The notes under the pieces were generated by a model that worked only from the letters and a program-made list of their open reading frames with translations, was not told where the DNA came from and made no database searches. 64,000 bases of DNA, from contig NZ_JAPFGA010000014.1 of NCBI RefSeq assembly GCF_026241135.1, forward strand, positions 1 to 64,000. The letters are read 5' to 3'. Positions 1-8,975 of this stretch are shown piece after piece; the stretch's first letter is position 1, and each line of letters starts with the position of its first letter. Origin of the DNA: Galbibacter kalidii (lineage in GTDB: Bacteria > Bacteroidota > Bacteroidia > Flavobacteriales > Flavobacteriaceae). The position numbers and the translations under genes are program-made.

Positions 1-1885
1 CGTTGCCCCCGGAGTCCAGCTCCACATAGGCCCCGTAGTACCACGTGTCGTGCGCCAGGGCCGTCCCCGGCGCCAAACGGTTGCCAGGGTCCGGCAGTAC
101 GCTGTCCTCCTCCGTCTGGTGGTCGTACCACACCAGCTCGTAGTCCGCCCCGGGGGCGATCAGCTCCTCCACCGAAAGGTCCGAAAGCGTCGGGCCGTCC
201 TCCGCACAGAAGTCCTGGCGGCCCTCCCCCTCCGGGACAGGCACCGCGTCCACCGTTACCGTGTTCGACTGGACCGACTCGCAGCCGCCGATGTCGCCGA
301 TCACGTAATAGTCGCCACCGTCCGTCACCGCATAGGTCGGGCCGTCCGCACCCTCGATCTGTACGTTGTTGCGGAACCAGCGGTAACCGTCGAAAAGGTC
401 GTCACCGACGTCCAATACCTGCGGCAGACAGGCCGCATCGTCGATGCGAAGGTTGATCGTCGGGGTGAAGCCCGAATAAAAACCGCCATAGCTTCCACGA
501 AAATTTTCCCAACCATTTATACCGCAATACAGGTCCCGGGTGGACTCTACCAAAATATCTCCCGTTATGGCAGTTCCCCTTAACTTATAAGTAACATAGT
601 TTTCTGTTCCGTCTATATGATGCCCGTTGATATCGTTGGTACCATAATTGGTAATGGTTCCCGCCGTCAAATAATCCTGTAAAGGGGCGCCGTTGATAAA
701 TAACTCGGCATCAGAACGGGTTGTGATATGTAATGCTGCAGTAAAGGCGGAACCTCTAATCTCGTCCACATTAGGAATCAATACCTTTCTTGGTACCGTA
801 CAGAGAAACGGAGGAACAACCCACCATCCCATTTCCGGAGAAGCACTAGTATCGGATGAAACCTGATACACATATGCCGGATTAGTGGTACGGACATACA
901 TGTTGTCGCTTGACGTGAAGTTTGATTGGTCCAACTTAATATATTCCCCTGCTTCCAAATCGGCAATAGGAGACACCTCGCCGTTGACAAAAACAAAGGT
1001 GTTATTGGTATGGGCATAAATGTAAACATATTCCCCAGTTGTCCCTGTTGCTTCCGACTTGTTGATTACATGTTCTGTCCCTATTTGAGAAACCGGGATG
1101 GCCTGATCAGCAAAAAGATCGTAAGCAGTATCTGTATCAGTTGCACGACCATGGTTCACCCCTGTGGTCAATACTATATCCTGATCGGCTTCTACAAGCG
1201 CCCCAAGCATTCCAATATCACTTCCGGTAAGCCCCGTGGTAGTACCCGTGGTAAGCATAGTATATGTTTCCCCTCTATCCAACGTGATGGTCTCCACATG
1301 ACCTACAGGGATCGTATTTCCTCCATTAACCCCGATAATGGTACGTCCTGTCGTAAATCCGGATACATTGATGGTAGTACCGTCAACCGTGGCCATAATA
1401 GAAGCAAAATCACTTCGGTTCTGCCCATCTCGCATCAGGTCATGGACAGCCACCCGGAAGCTTCCCCCCAAGGCATTTGCACCTTTAGATACCACTATGT
1501 CCATCCAGTTTCCAGAAAGGAAAAGTTGACGGTAATCTACTGAAACAGGAAGATCGGATACAAGATGGTATCCCCGATCAGCTGTTACATTTCCCAGAGA
1601 AGCATCCTCGGTAATCATATCATTATTACCTACTCCCCCAAGATCATGTGTAATCCTTTGTCCCGCAGGAACTGTAAGTGTAGTGATGGCGGTTAAATCG
1701 GTTCCTCTAAATATTTGTACCGTAGCGTCGGTTGTATTTAGGTTTGTGATATTTACCTCTCCCCGATCATCAGTAGTATCGGATCTGGAAATAGGCGCCA
1801 ACCAATGTTCTAAACTTCCCTGGGCTTGCACAGAAGCAACCCAGCCCAACAATAACACAAACAGTAATAGTAATTTTTTTAACAT
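1..1885 (-). CDS. IgGFc-binding / Ig-like repeat surface protein (partial, 3' end outside window)
   Basis: The frame is open from the ATG at 1885 to the left edge (628 codons) and runs on outside the window. It starts with a signal peptide (MLKKLLLLFVLLLGWVASVQAQ). About 450 residues follow with the look of an IgGFc-binding N-terminal domain: asserted motifs include DLPVSVDYRQLF, a VTADRGYHLVSD-like segment and GVNGG near the middle. From about residue 480 the protein changes to Ig-like repeats with FCAEDGPTLSDL and WYYGAYVELDSGG signatures, of the kind that precede a gliding-motility-type C-terminal sorting domain in flavobacteria. It is probably secreted or cell-surface and adhesive. The Ig-like part (1-480) is strikingly GC-rich compared with the AT-rich N-terminal part. 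No neighbour shares its strand closely, so it is probably transcribed alone. Family assignment is by motif memory only; the C-terminus is not visible. Confidence 0.75.
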   Translation of the reverse strand, partial: MLKKLLLLFVLLLGWVASVQAQGSLEHWLAPISRSDTTDDRGEVNITNLNTTDATVQIFRGTDLTAITTLTVPAGQRITHDLGGVGNNDMITEDASLGNVTADRGYHLVSDLPVSVDYRQLFLSGNWMDIVVSKGANALGGSFRVAVHDLMRDGQNRSDFASIMATVDGTTINVSGFTTGRTIIGVNGGNTIPVGHVETITLDRGETYTMLTTGTTTGLTGSDIGMLGALVEADQDIVLTTGVNHGRATDTDTAYDLFADQAIPVSQIGTEHVINKSEATGTTGEYVYIYAHTNNTFVFVNGEVSPIADLEAGEYIKLDQSNFTSSDNMYVRTTNPAYVYQVSSDTSASPEMGWWVVPPFLCTVPRKVLIPNVDEIRGSAFTAALHITTRSDAELFINGAPLQDYLTAGTITNYGTNDINGHHIDGTENYVTYKLRGTAITGDILVESTRDLYCGINGWENFRGSYGGFYSGFTPTINLRIDDAACLPQVLDVGDDLFDGYRWFRNNVQIEGADGPTYAVTDGGDYYVIGDIGGCESVQSNTVTVDAVPVPEGEGRQDFCAEDGPTLSDLSVEELIAPGADYELVWYDHQTEEDSVLPDPGNRLAPGTALAHDTWYYGAYVELDSGGN

Positions 1886-2040
1886 AATTGATCGTTTTAG
1901 ATTCGTAATGAACAGGCATTAAACCTGAAAAAACCAAAATCAGGGACCATAATAAAACTACATCAACTTTAGCTGTGTTTCATCCACTATGTAACAAACG
2001 GTATAAACAATGAAACAAACGGATGGATTTTTTAAATAAT

Positions 2041-2124
2041 GGTTATTGGTTATTGGTTGTTGGTTGTTAGTTGTTGGTTGTTGGTTGTTGGTTGTTGGTT
2101 GTTGGTTGTTGGTTGTTGGTTGTT
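2041..2124. repeat. Heptanucleotide tandem repeat (GGTTGTT)12
   Basis: Twelve consecutive 7-mers. Nine are exactly GGTTGTT, two at the left end are GGTTATT and one is AGTTGTT. It lies about 155 bp upstream of the surface-protein start codon, outside any gene. Such an array can change length by slippage; whether it affects expression of the adhesin is inference. Confidence 0.95.
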
Positions 2125-2227
2125 GGGTTTTGAGGTTGAGAGGTAGAAGTAAGTCTTCAATTAAGATTGTTCATTCTTCATTAAAATCATCTACTTCTAC
2201 TCTTTCTGTGTGCCACCCGGAGCGTAA

Positions 2228-2409
2228 AGAGGGTGTCTAAAAAGACTTTTTTGCACATATTGTCAGTCTGAGCTCCTGTGCTGAACATAGCTTCAGTATG
2301 TCGAAGACGATTTGATTTTCGCATTACATTACACTTCGACAGAGCCTGTACTGAGTTTATCGAAGTACTCAGTGTGACAAAGGTTTTCAAGTCTTTTTAG
2401 ACACCCTCT
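2228..2409. mobile_element. MITE-like element with 19-bp terminal inverted repeats
   Basis: The left end AGAGGGTGTCTAAAAAGAC (2228-2246) is the exact reverse complement of 2391-2409. The 182-bp interior carries inverted TGTCA...CTGAG...TCGAAG segments also found at 4.2, 29.4, 30.1, 31.5, 31.9 and 32.3 kb. No coding capacity is seen. Right after the right end (2407-2432) is half of the covarying hairpin repeat described elsewhere, so elements are nested or fused here. Confidence 0.7.
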
Positions 2410-2756
2410 AGCGATGGAGCCAGCCGGTGCATAGAAGTTTTTCGCCTCAATCAAAAAAACTTAAACAGAAAACAAGGGTTGTTAATTGACAGACCGTCTA
2501 TATCCGGATATCGGAGGTGGTATCATATGAATTGTAAGAATCCATGGAAAAGAGCAAGCCCCACTTACTAAAGACTTGATAATCAAAAGTGCAAGAAGAT
2601 TGTATTTAAACTTTATTGATGCTTTAGATATCAGCCTACAGTTGAAAAAAGTTAGTCTTGAGAGAAATAATAAATGCATACCTCTCGCAAAGTCGTAAAG
2701 AAACTACTATTATCCATCTATAATTAACCATAAATTTTAAGTGTATAACCAATTCT

Positions 2757-3052
2757 GTCCTAAATAAATTTTTATCTGTTCATTTTTTCCATTGATGAAA
2801 AAACGAACCAAAAAAATCTAGGCTGACGATAAAAACATAAGAAAATACTACGGAATCCCCAGCCACAGATAAAAATAACTCATTCCGCCTTCGGGCGGAA
2901 CTCAAACAGATTTTTATCTTTAACCCACCGCTGCTTCCTTGATTTTCAATATTTTTATCGTAGGCCCGAACCAAACCACAAACGTTGAAATTTCATCAAA
3001 ACCTCAGCAGATTCAGTATGTTTAAAAAATTCAATAAAAACGTTTTGGACGC
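2757..3052 (+). repeat. About 300-bp dispersed non-coding repeat, copy A
   Basis: The sequence starts at TGTCCTAAATAAATTT and contains the landmark GAAAATACTACGGAATCCCC. It recurs at 35834-36133 in the same orientation and at 27305-27613 in the opposite orientation. It has no convincing open reading frame; the short ORFs over it are chance. The spacer 1886-3232 holds this copy, the heptamer array, the MITE-like element and otherwise nothing I recognise. Confidence 0.85.
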
Positions 3053-3232
3053 TATTAGTGTATATCCCAAAAATTTTAAAAGGGTTCAAGAAACCCTCCT
3101 ACAGAGGGCATAATTTTTTCTTGAACCCTTAGACTGTCCACTTTAACATTAAGAAGTAATTTAAAGTGTTCTTAATTAGCTATAAAAAATCATATCATAA
3201 TTTGATTAATATGATTCCTGTTTATAATATTT

Positions 3233-3718
3233 TTACAGAAAGCGGTAGCCTAAACCAATAGTAAAGGTGTTTATATTAACATTATCAATATCCCGGATAA
3301 TCTCAAAGCCGTAACGTGCCTCGGCAAAGAACTGTTCTGTGATATTAAAGCCTGCTCCGGCGGCCAAATCTATCCCAAACTTCCCATCACCCTCACCATC
3401 TTCAACTATCCAGTTAACTTGTGGACCTGCCTGGATATTGAACTTTTCAGAAACTTTATACTTGCCCATCACAGGAATATATATCGCATTGAGGTCATCA
3501 ACAAAACTATAAAGAAGGGACGGCTCAATATCAAATTTATCATCCAAAACAAAATTGTAACCGGCTCCAACAAATAACCCTCCTTCACTTTCCGACCCAA
3601 AACCATCCACGTCAATATTCACTGAGTTGTAACCTGCTTTTACACTAAACCCTTCCTGTGCCCTGGAAACAAATACAACTCCCATAAAGGCCATAATAAT
3701 TAATAGTAATTTTCTCAT
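3233..3718 (-). CDS. Outer-membrane beta-barrel protein
   Basis: The product has 161 residues and a clear signal peptide (MRKLLLIIMAFMGVVFVSRAQ, cleaved before EGF). The mature part alternates aromatic and glycine residues in beta-strand pattern (KAGYNSVNID, GAGYNFVL, FAEARYGFEI) and ends in GLGYRFL, with the terminal aromatic residue typical of barrels inserted by the BAM machinery. Size and pattern fit small porin/OmpW-like families of Bacteroidota (beta-barrel OMP domains). It would sit in the outer membrane; substrate or role cannot be read from the sequence. The gene stands alone between repeat-rich spacers. An alternative is a PorT-like assembly barrel, but the protein is short for that. 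Confidence 0.8.
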   Translation of the reverse strand: MRKLLLIIMAFMGVVFVSRAQEGFSVKAGYNSVNIDVDGFGSESEGGLFVGAGYNFVLDDKFDIEPSLLYSFVDDLNAIYIPVMGKYKVSEKFNIQAGPQVNWIVEDGEGDGKFGIDLAAGAGFNITEQFFAEARYGFEIIRDIDNVNINTFTIGLGYRFL

Positions 3719-4583
3719 CTTTATATAAATTTAAGGTTTCATAAAAAGGTTTTATGAATTGAAAACATGCCCATTTACAAATACATTAACTTCATAAATA
3801 GGTGATACAATTTGACCTAAGCCAAATAAAACAGGTCATATCACAATCCACAAAACTAGTCCTGAAATTACATATACCCGCTCTATGGTGAGAGTGTAAA
3901 GTAATATTTAGCCACAACTACGATATATTCGGGAACATTATGAGCATGCCTGTATATAAATGCACCTTCTCGATTAACTAAACTACTATGGATTTTAACA
4001 TAGGAACTCAGGTTATTTTATAAAAACATAGCTGTAGGTTTTATAGACATCTTTTTTGTAAATAGGGTCTTCACCTATCGATTGTTACATAATCCCTTAC
4101 GAATATTACGTTAGGATTGGATAGAAAATCCATTTTAACCATTTTGCATCTGAACAAGAGGTTCACTGCAGCCCTTCGATACTTCGTCAATCCTTCGACA
4201 AGCTCAGGATGACATTGCTAAGTACAGCCCTTCGGCATACTGAAGCCATGTTCAGCACAGGAGCTCAGGATGACATTGCTCAGGGTGACATATCAAATTC
4301 ACCAAGGGCTTTTTAGACAGCCTCTTTTTCGACAACTACTTAAAAATAAATACTCAAAAAATCTTTATTATAAGAAATGGCCCCACTCCCAAACTTTACA
4401 GCACATGGGCACTATAAGTTCATGTGCTGTATTATTTTGCCCCACCCAGCTTAGGCGGAAGTGGTGAATTCGGATACGAGCAAAGCGAACTGGCGAAGCA
4501 AACCCCGAGGCAGAGCCTCGAAGAATTCTTTAGATTGAATAATAAATATGGTTTCAATAGCTTTAAGCACTATACGATCGTTG
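3719..4583. other. Intergenic region with repeat debris
   Basis: There is no gene I can support here. Positions 4150-4322 hold CTTCGACAAGCTCAGGATGACA-type repeat segments (shared with 2.3, 29.4, 30.1, 31.5 and 32.3 kb) and a solo end of the MITE-like family, CTTTTTAGACAGCCTC (about 4309-4324). Positions 4380-4540 contain further repeat-like sequence around GAGGCAGAGCCTC. Confidence 0.6.
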
Positions 4584-5039
4584 TCAAATAACGATACTGG
4601 TTAAGATATCTAACCAACCTATAGGTTTTTCTTCTGAAGGTGTTTTCTTTTTATAAAACTTTGTGTTGATCATACCCAAGTAACTATCCAGTTCCTCCAT
4701 GGATTCTTGATTAATCAGCGTTGTCCGGATGTATAATTTTTCTTTAGCTGTTTTTAAAATATATCTTCCTCTTGATTTTTTGACCTCGATGATTTCATGA
4801 AGTGCAATCATTTTAGGGGACAGGATGGAATTTTTAATTAGAAGGCCATTTTCTATAGTCAAATACAAGGAAGTGCTCTCAAAAATAAAATTTATCTGAA
4901 AATAAAGACCGGCAAGTATACATCCATAAATCAAAAAAGTATTAAAATTTTCATAAATACCTACAATTCCCAATAATAATAAAGAATTTCCTATAAATAT
5001 TTGGAAAATAAGTCTGTATGTTTTATACCGGATCAGCAT
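4584..5039 (-). CDS. Small membrane protein with PH-like cytoplasmic part
   Basis: The product has 151 residues. Two adjacent hydrophobic segments (about residues 11-30 and 32-52) are followed by a soluble part that reads like a bacterial PH-like beta-rich fold (YLTIENGLLIKNSILSPKMIALHEIIEVKKSRGRYI... pattern with LHEI and KKSRG). Such proteins are common and uncharacterised in Bacteroidota. I do not recognise a specific function. No operon partner is near: both flanks are long spacers. Confidence 0.55.
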   Translation of the reverse strand: MLIRYKTYRLIFQIFIGNSLLLLGIVGIYENFNTFLIYGCILAGLYFQINFIFESTSLYLTIENGLLIKNSILSPKMIALHEIIEVKKSRGRYILKTAKEKLYIRTTLINQESMEELDSYLGMINTKFYKKKTPSEEKPIGWLDILTSIVI

Positions 5040-5586
5040 AGGTTGGCCATTTAAAGCGAGTATCCATAGCTAAAGATACAACTATTTGTATAAAAAAGGA
5101 GTTTTAAAGTAAAAAAAATATCCTCAGTAGAAAATTTATAAAAGAGGAAACAAATAATTTTAATGTCTTTTGACTTTCGAAAAATTCCTGTTAAGTGTAA
5201 TTTTACCCCTTCTCGTATGTGTCTATATATCTCTCTTTTATATATGGTATCTCATGTTTATTCATATTAATTAATACGTAAATACTGTCATATATGAAAA
5301 AATCAGCCACCATCTACTTTTCACCACTTGCTTATTGTGTTGATGGTTATTGTATTCCTTTCTCTGCTATAGATTCCTTTATGAATTCTTTTGGTTTCCC
5401 TGCTATCATAATTCAGTGGAGATTATAATATCATTGTTTATAAAAACCAATTTATGGCAATTCTGACAGTCAATAGCATGAAACTAAAATTGATAAATGA
5501 GTTTAATATTAGAAATCATATGTGACCATTTCTTGTATTCTGTGTCTAAAAAATAAAGGAGCACTAACTAAAGAATTTCAGAAGGT

Positions 5587-5742
5587 ATGAACATATTGAT
5601 TTTTCTTGAGGGTTTGATATCAGTCATTTTATTGGTAATACTTTGTATGATGTGGCTGGATTATAGAAAATCCAAAATGGAATATAAAGAGTTTGATAAG
5701 ATTGAAAGGGTAGATAGAGAAGACTTCAGACCGTTTAATTAA
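5587..5742 (+). CDS. Possible 51-residue single-span membrane protein
   Basis: A short frame begins with ATG at 5587 and ends with TAA at 5740-5742. It would encode one hydrophobic helix (LISVILLVILCMMW) followed by a charged tail (KSKMEYKEFDKIERVDREDF). The membrane-then-charged layout is coherent and the codon use looks natural, but there is no homologue I recognise. It lies alone in the 1.2-kb spacer 5040-6246, in which I see no other gene. Confidence 0.4.
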   Translation: MNILIFLEGLISVILLVILCMMWLDYRKSKMEYKEFDKIERVDREDFRPFN

Positions 5743-5991
5743 TCTATTAAAATTTCTTGAAACTGACTATCCTCGAGGCATCCAGATAGCTATCGGGGTC
5801 GAGGAACTCTTTAGATTAAACATGGGGGGGCAGCTCTAGTCCTTTAAATTCTTATGGTTTCTTTACGAAAATATCTTTAAACATATCAAATACATCTTAA
5901 TTCGCATCGAATATTACTTTGCTGTTTGTTTGTAATAAATGAAAGGGTATCTTTAGTCTAAAGAATAACTCAAATAGCAATATGGATAAAT

Positions 5992-6059
5992 AAAGGCTCC
6001 AGTGGGTTGGATTCTTTGATTTTGAGTTGACCAAATAGGCGAGGACATTGGAGCCTTTT
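5992..6059. terminator. Inverted repeat, possible terminator or element
   Basis: AAAGGCTCCAGTG at 5992-6004 pairs with CATTGGAGCCTTT at 6046-6058 with one mismatch, around a loop of about 41 nt. The loop is long for an intrinsic terminator, so it may instead be a small mobile element. Confidence 0.35.
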
Positions 6060-6246
6060 ACTCCGTTTGCATTTTTTTATCCTTGAACTCTTAGGCATTG
6101 AATAATGTTTCTATTATATAATGATGCGCTTTTAATTATCTAGTAGAGGTTGTGAAAAATCCCAGCCACTGCCAGTTTGTAACTAATGGAAACCCTAGCA
6201 TTTCACTCATCCTCACAACTCCTTTAAAAGGATATAAAATGTTGCA

Positions 6247-8289
6247 TTATTGTTTCACCAACTTTATATAATCCAATTTCATGTTTTTCCCTTCATCAGC
6301 CGTTCCTATCCATTCGATTTTTAGGTTTTGAAGGCCCGGACTTATTTCTACCACTCCTAAGGTTACTTTTTCTGTAATTCCGGGATCTTTATCTGCCTGG
6401 AAATTAAGTTTGCCCAGTTCCTTTTTGTTTAATATGAAATGGAACCTTCCTCCATTTTTCGATTTGATAATGTTGGCTTCCACCAGATAACTTCCCTCTT
6501 CCGGCCATTCAAATCCGAGGTTTAATTCGTTCTCTTTTTGAGGCTTGGCATTCCATACTAAAACCTTGTGTCCGCTAACTTCTTTAAAAAGGTCTTCATG
6601 GGCCCAGGTATTGGTAGAAGCCCAGCCTCCGGAGTTTTCTTTGATTTTTAGGCTCTCCCCCTCGACGACGTCCTCTTCACGATAAACTTCATAGGGGGTT
6701 TCGTAGCCATATCTTTCCTCCACAGGAACTATTCCAAGGGGATCGGTCCCACCGGGTTCCAGATACCAATATACCACAGTTGCATACTGGGTGGGCCAAT
6801 GATTAGGGAAATATTTCTCCAAATATCCATCAAATGATTTTTGGAAAGGAATATTATCAATAATATGCCAGCGGTTTACAGGTTGATATCCCATATTATC
6901 ATTGTCCTGGGTCTGACTGTGAAAAGCGTGTTCAAAAACAGATGGAATACACCAGGCATATCCAAAATAATCTTCCGTGCCGGTTCCAAAGGTTGAAGGG
7001 AAATCTTCCCCATCTATAAAGAATTTTTCATCACCTTCACCCCACCAGTAATGTCCCGGACCTCCTAATGTGCAGCTTCCACCTTTTGGACTCCAAACCA
7101 GTAAGTGGGTTCCCACATACCTTCCTTTTCCTTTTGTTTCCAGTAGAGTCCAGTCCGGCCAACGTTCTTTCTCTAAAGGTTCAAGGTCACGATGCCATTT
7201 GGCGTGGAACCTACCAAGGTTTTCGGTCTCCTCCAAAGCTTCATGTACAATTTCCATTTCTATATCCAGAGCTTCTTCATATTCATTGTGGATCAGGATC
7301 TCGGCGCCATCGGCAAAAGGCATATACCAGTAACTGTACATCCATTCAGCAGTCATTCCCATTGGCAAAGTTCTGTACTCATTCCACCCGGGGGATGTCC
7401 CAAAAAAATCACCTAATGGTGACCATACTGCGGCTTCCTCTTCTCCATCCCATTTTATTTGCAGGACAGCCTTTCTTAAAATCTCTTCCAGTTTTGTACT
7501 GTCATTAATATTCACCCTCACCTTTAGGGAAGAAATAGCTCCGGCACCATTACGTTTAAACATTTGCTTTTTCTCTCCGGCAGCAACGGTTTCCGAAATT
7601 CGGGTTGTTTCACCTTCAGTTTTATACGGTAATTCTCCCATGTTTTCAGCAAACATCTTATTTACTTTTTCCAAAGCTCCTTTATCGGCCTCATCGGGGT
7701 TTGGGTCAAATGATCCTACTTTAGTACCCTCGGGAAAACTGATATAATTAAAGTGATAGTACTGACCCCATCCCGGTTCGGCCACTATCTTACAAGATTT
7801 TTGATAGGTGATAGGGATATAATTATTAAAGCCCCTGGCATTGGTTTCGTATACCAGTTCTGGGAAATCGAAAGCGGAAATACTTGGTTTAAAATAATCT
7901 ATAAAGGGCTGGTCTATTAATGGTTGTTCCTTACCATCAATATATATTTTCACTTTGCCATCCCGCGGACTTGCAGACCAAATCCGGACTATTGCTCCGG
8001 GGCCTTCCATTTCTGCCAGAACCTCATTGTCTCCTTCTTTTCGAATATATTGGGGTTGAAATCCGTCATTATTGGCTTCCCAATTCAAAAATTCCCCTGT
8101 TTTGGGATCAATTTTACTTTTGCGGTCATAACTGGACCACATAGCACTCTCTTCACCGGGCTCAGGTAGTGTAGCCAAGGTTTTGAGATCTGTCAATCGT
8201 TCTACTACTTCAGGATATGTTATTTCCTTATCTCCCTTTTGACAGGAAAACAAAATAAAAACAACAGCTAAAAGACTTAATTTCTTCAT
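6247..8289 (-). CDS. DUF2961 / glycoside hydrolase family 172 lipoprotein
   Basis: The product has 680 residues. The N-terminus MKKLSLLAVVFILFSCQKG is a lipoprotein signal with the cysteine at residue 16. The DUF2961 domain spans about residues 40-510, with the family hallmark GTGTEDYFGYAW. Family members (GH172) act on fructofuranose- or arabinofuranose-containing glycans; substrate cannot be read here. A C-terminal stretch (about 555-680) resembles a carbohydrate-binding beta-sandwich (NLGFEWPEEGSYLVEANI, LKIEWIGT). It is probably surface- or periplasm-facing and used for polysaccharide degradation. The gene is not inside a SusC/SusD locus in this window, which is unusual for such enzymes. 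Confidence 0.85.
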   Translation of the reverse strand: MKKLSLLAVVFILFSCQKGDKEITYPEVVERLTDLKTLATLPEPGEESAMWSSYDRKSKIDPKTGEFLNWEANNDGFQPQYIRKEGDNEVLAEMEGPGAIVRIWSASPRDGKVKIYIDGKEQPLIDQPFIDYFKPSISAFDFPELVYETNARGFNNYIPITYQKSCKIVAEPGWGQYYHFNYISFPEGTKVGSFDPNPDEADKGALEKVNKMFAENMGELPYKTEGETTRISETVAAGEKKQMFKRNGAGAISSLKVRVNINDSTKLEEILRKAVLQIKWDGEEEAAVWSPLGDFFGTSPGWNEYRTLPMGMTAEWMYSYWYMPFADGAEILIHNEYEEALDIEMEIVHEALEETENLGRFHAKWHRDLEPLEKERWPDWTLLETKGKGRYVGTHLLVWSPKGGSCTLGGPGHYWWGEGDEKFFIDGEDFPSTFGTGTEDYFGYAWCIPSVFEHAFHSQTQDNDNMGYQPVNRWHIIDNIPFQKSFDGYLEKYFPNHWPTQYATVVYWYLEPGGTDPLGIVPVEERYGYETPYEVYREEDVVEGESLKIKENSGGWASTNTWAHEDLFKEVSGHKVLVWNAKPQKENELNLGFEWPEEGSYLVEANIIKSKNGGRFHFILNKKELGKLNFQADKDPGITEKVTLGVVEISPGLQNLKIEWIGTADEGKNMKLDYIKLVKQ

Positions 8290-8425
8290 AAAACTCTGTA
8301 TCTCATTAAAATTAATAAGAAAAAGAGGATTCCTGAAGGGATGATGGTTTTTATTTATGGGGAAGCACTGATTAAAAAACCGGATTGGAGTGGAAATGTT
8401 TTTTTTGATTTGAGGTATTTGCCCT

Positions 8426-8487
8426 CGCGCCGGCTGGCTCCTTCACTAAAACAGTCCACCGGACTGTTTCTTAACGCTCGGCCCTCC
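8426..8487 (+). repeat. Covarying hairpin repeat, copy 1 (stem ACAGTCC/GGACTGT)
   Basis: Conserved frame GCGCCGGCTGGC ... CACTAAAA, hairpin, TTAACGCTCGGCCC. The hairpin arms are ACAGTCC and GGACTGT around ACC. Confidence 0.85.
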
Positions 8488-8564
8488 TCTTTAGACGAAC
8501 CTGCCTGCCGGCAAAGGCAGGGAGGGGAATGAATCCGCCAACGGCGGAGAAAGGGGTGTTTTGA

Positions 8565-8622
8565 TAGCCCATGCTTTTTGGTTTTAGTAGCAAATGTTTG
8601 CTTTTATCCCCGTGGCTTGGGT
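8565..8622 (-). pseudogene. Fragment of the 3' end of a coiled-coil gene (duplicate of 10882-10937)
   Basis: The segment GATAGCCCATGC, then TTTTAG(T/C)AGCAAATG and TTTGCTTTTATCCC, matches almost base for base the last codons (SGIKANICC, stop) and downstream flank of the coiled-coil gene ending at 10904. Nothing else of the gene is present, so this is a leftover copy of a gene end plus its flank. Confidence 0.65.
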
Positions 8623-8700
8623 TTTCAGAACCCTGACGCTTCGGTCAGGACAGGCCCTCCGTCTTCATACAATTCTTACCTATTCGGAAATCTGCTTCAA

Positions 8701-8767
8701 TTCGCCCGCCAGCCATCTGGCCCGTCGCTAAAATAACCCACCGGGTTATTTTTTTACGCTCCGTCCT
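8701..8767 (+). repeat. Covarying hairpin repeat, copy 2 (stem ATAACCC/GGGTTAT)
   Basis: Same frame as copy 1 (CAGCCATCTGGCCCGTCGCT ... TTACGCTCCGTCC) but the arms are AATAACCC and GGGTTATT. Both arms changed together relative to copy 1. Confidence 0.85.
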
Positions 8768-8975
8768 ATCTAAAGGGAGGAGCTGTGTTTTTTGCTTTAT
8801 TGTTTATTTATAGATTGCTTTACCTCACACACCAGCTCGCCTGCCTCTGAATAATCATACCCTTTTAAACGGATGCTACGCCTGTTGTGGTTGTTTGGGG
8901 TGTATTTGTTCTTTTTCTTTTTTTATTAATTCCAAATCCACTCAAAGTTTTTATGGACTTTTATTTACAATAAAA

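Larger units (their letters stand above)
8290..8975. other. Repeat-rich spacer
   Basis: There is no gene. It holds two copies of the covarying hairpin repeat (8426-8487 and 8701-8767), a TCCGCC/GGCGGA hairpin at about 8528-8543, and at 8565-8622 a fragment matching the 3' end of the coiled-coil gene that ends at 10904. Confidence 0.7.

Noticed and set aside
50-583. Long plus-strand ORF over the left edge
   Set aside because: It is the antisense shadow of the GC-rich part of the surface-protein gene, which has a signal peptide and domain signatures on the minus strand.
926-1543. 205-codon plus-strand ORF
   Set aside because: Antisense shadow of the same surface-protein gene; no start context or recognisable domain.
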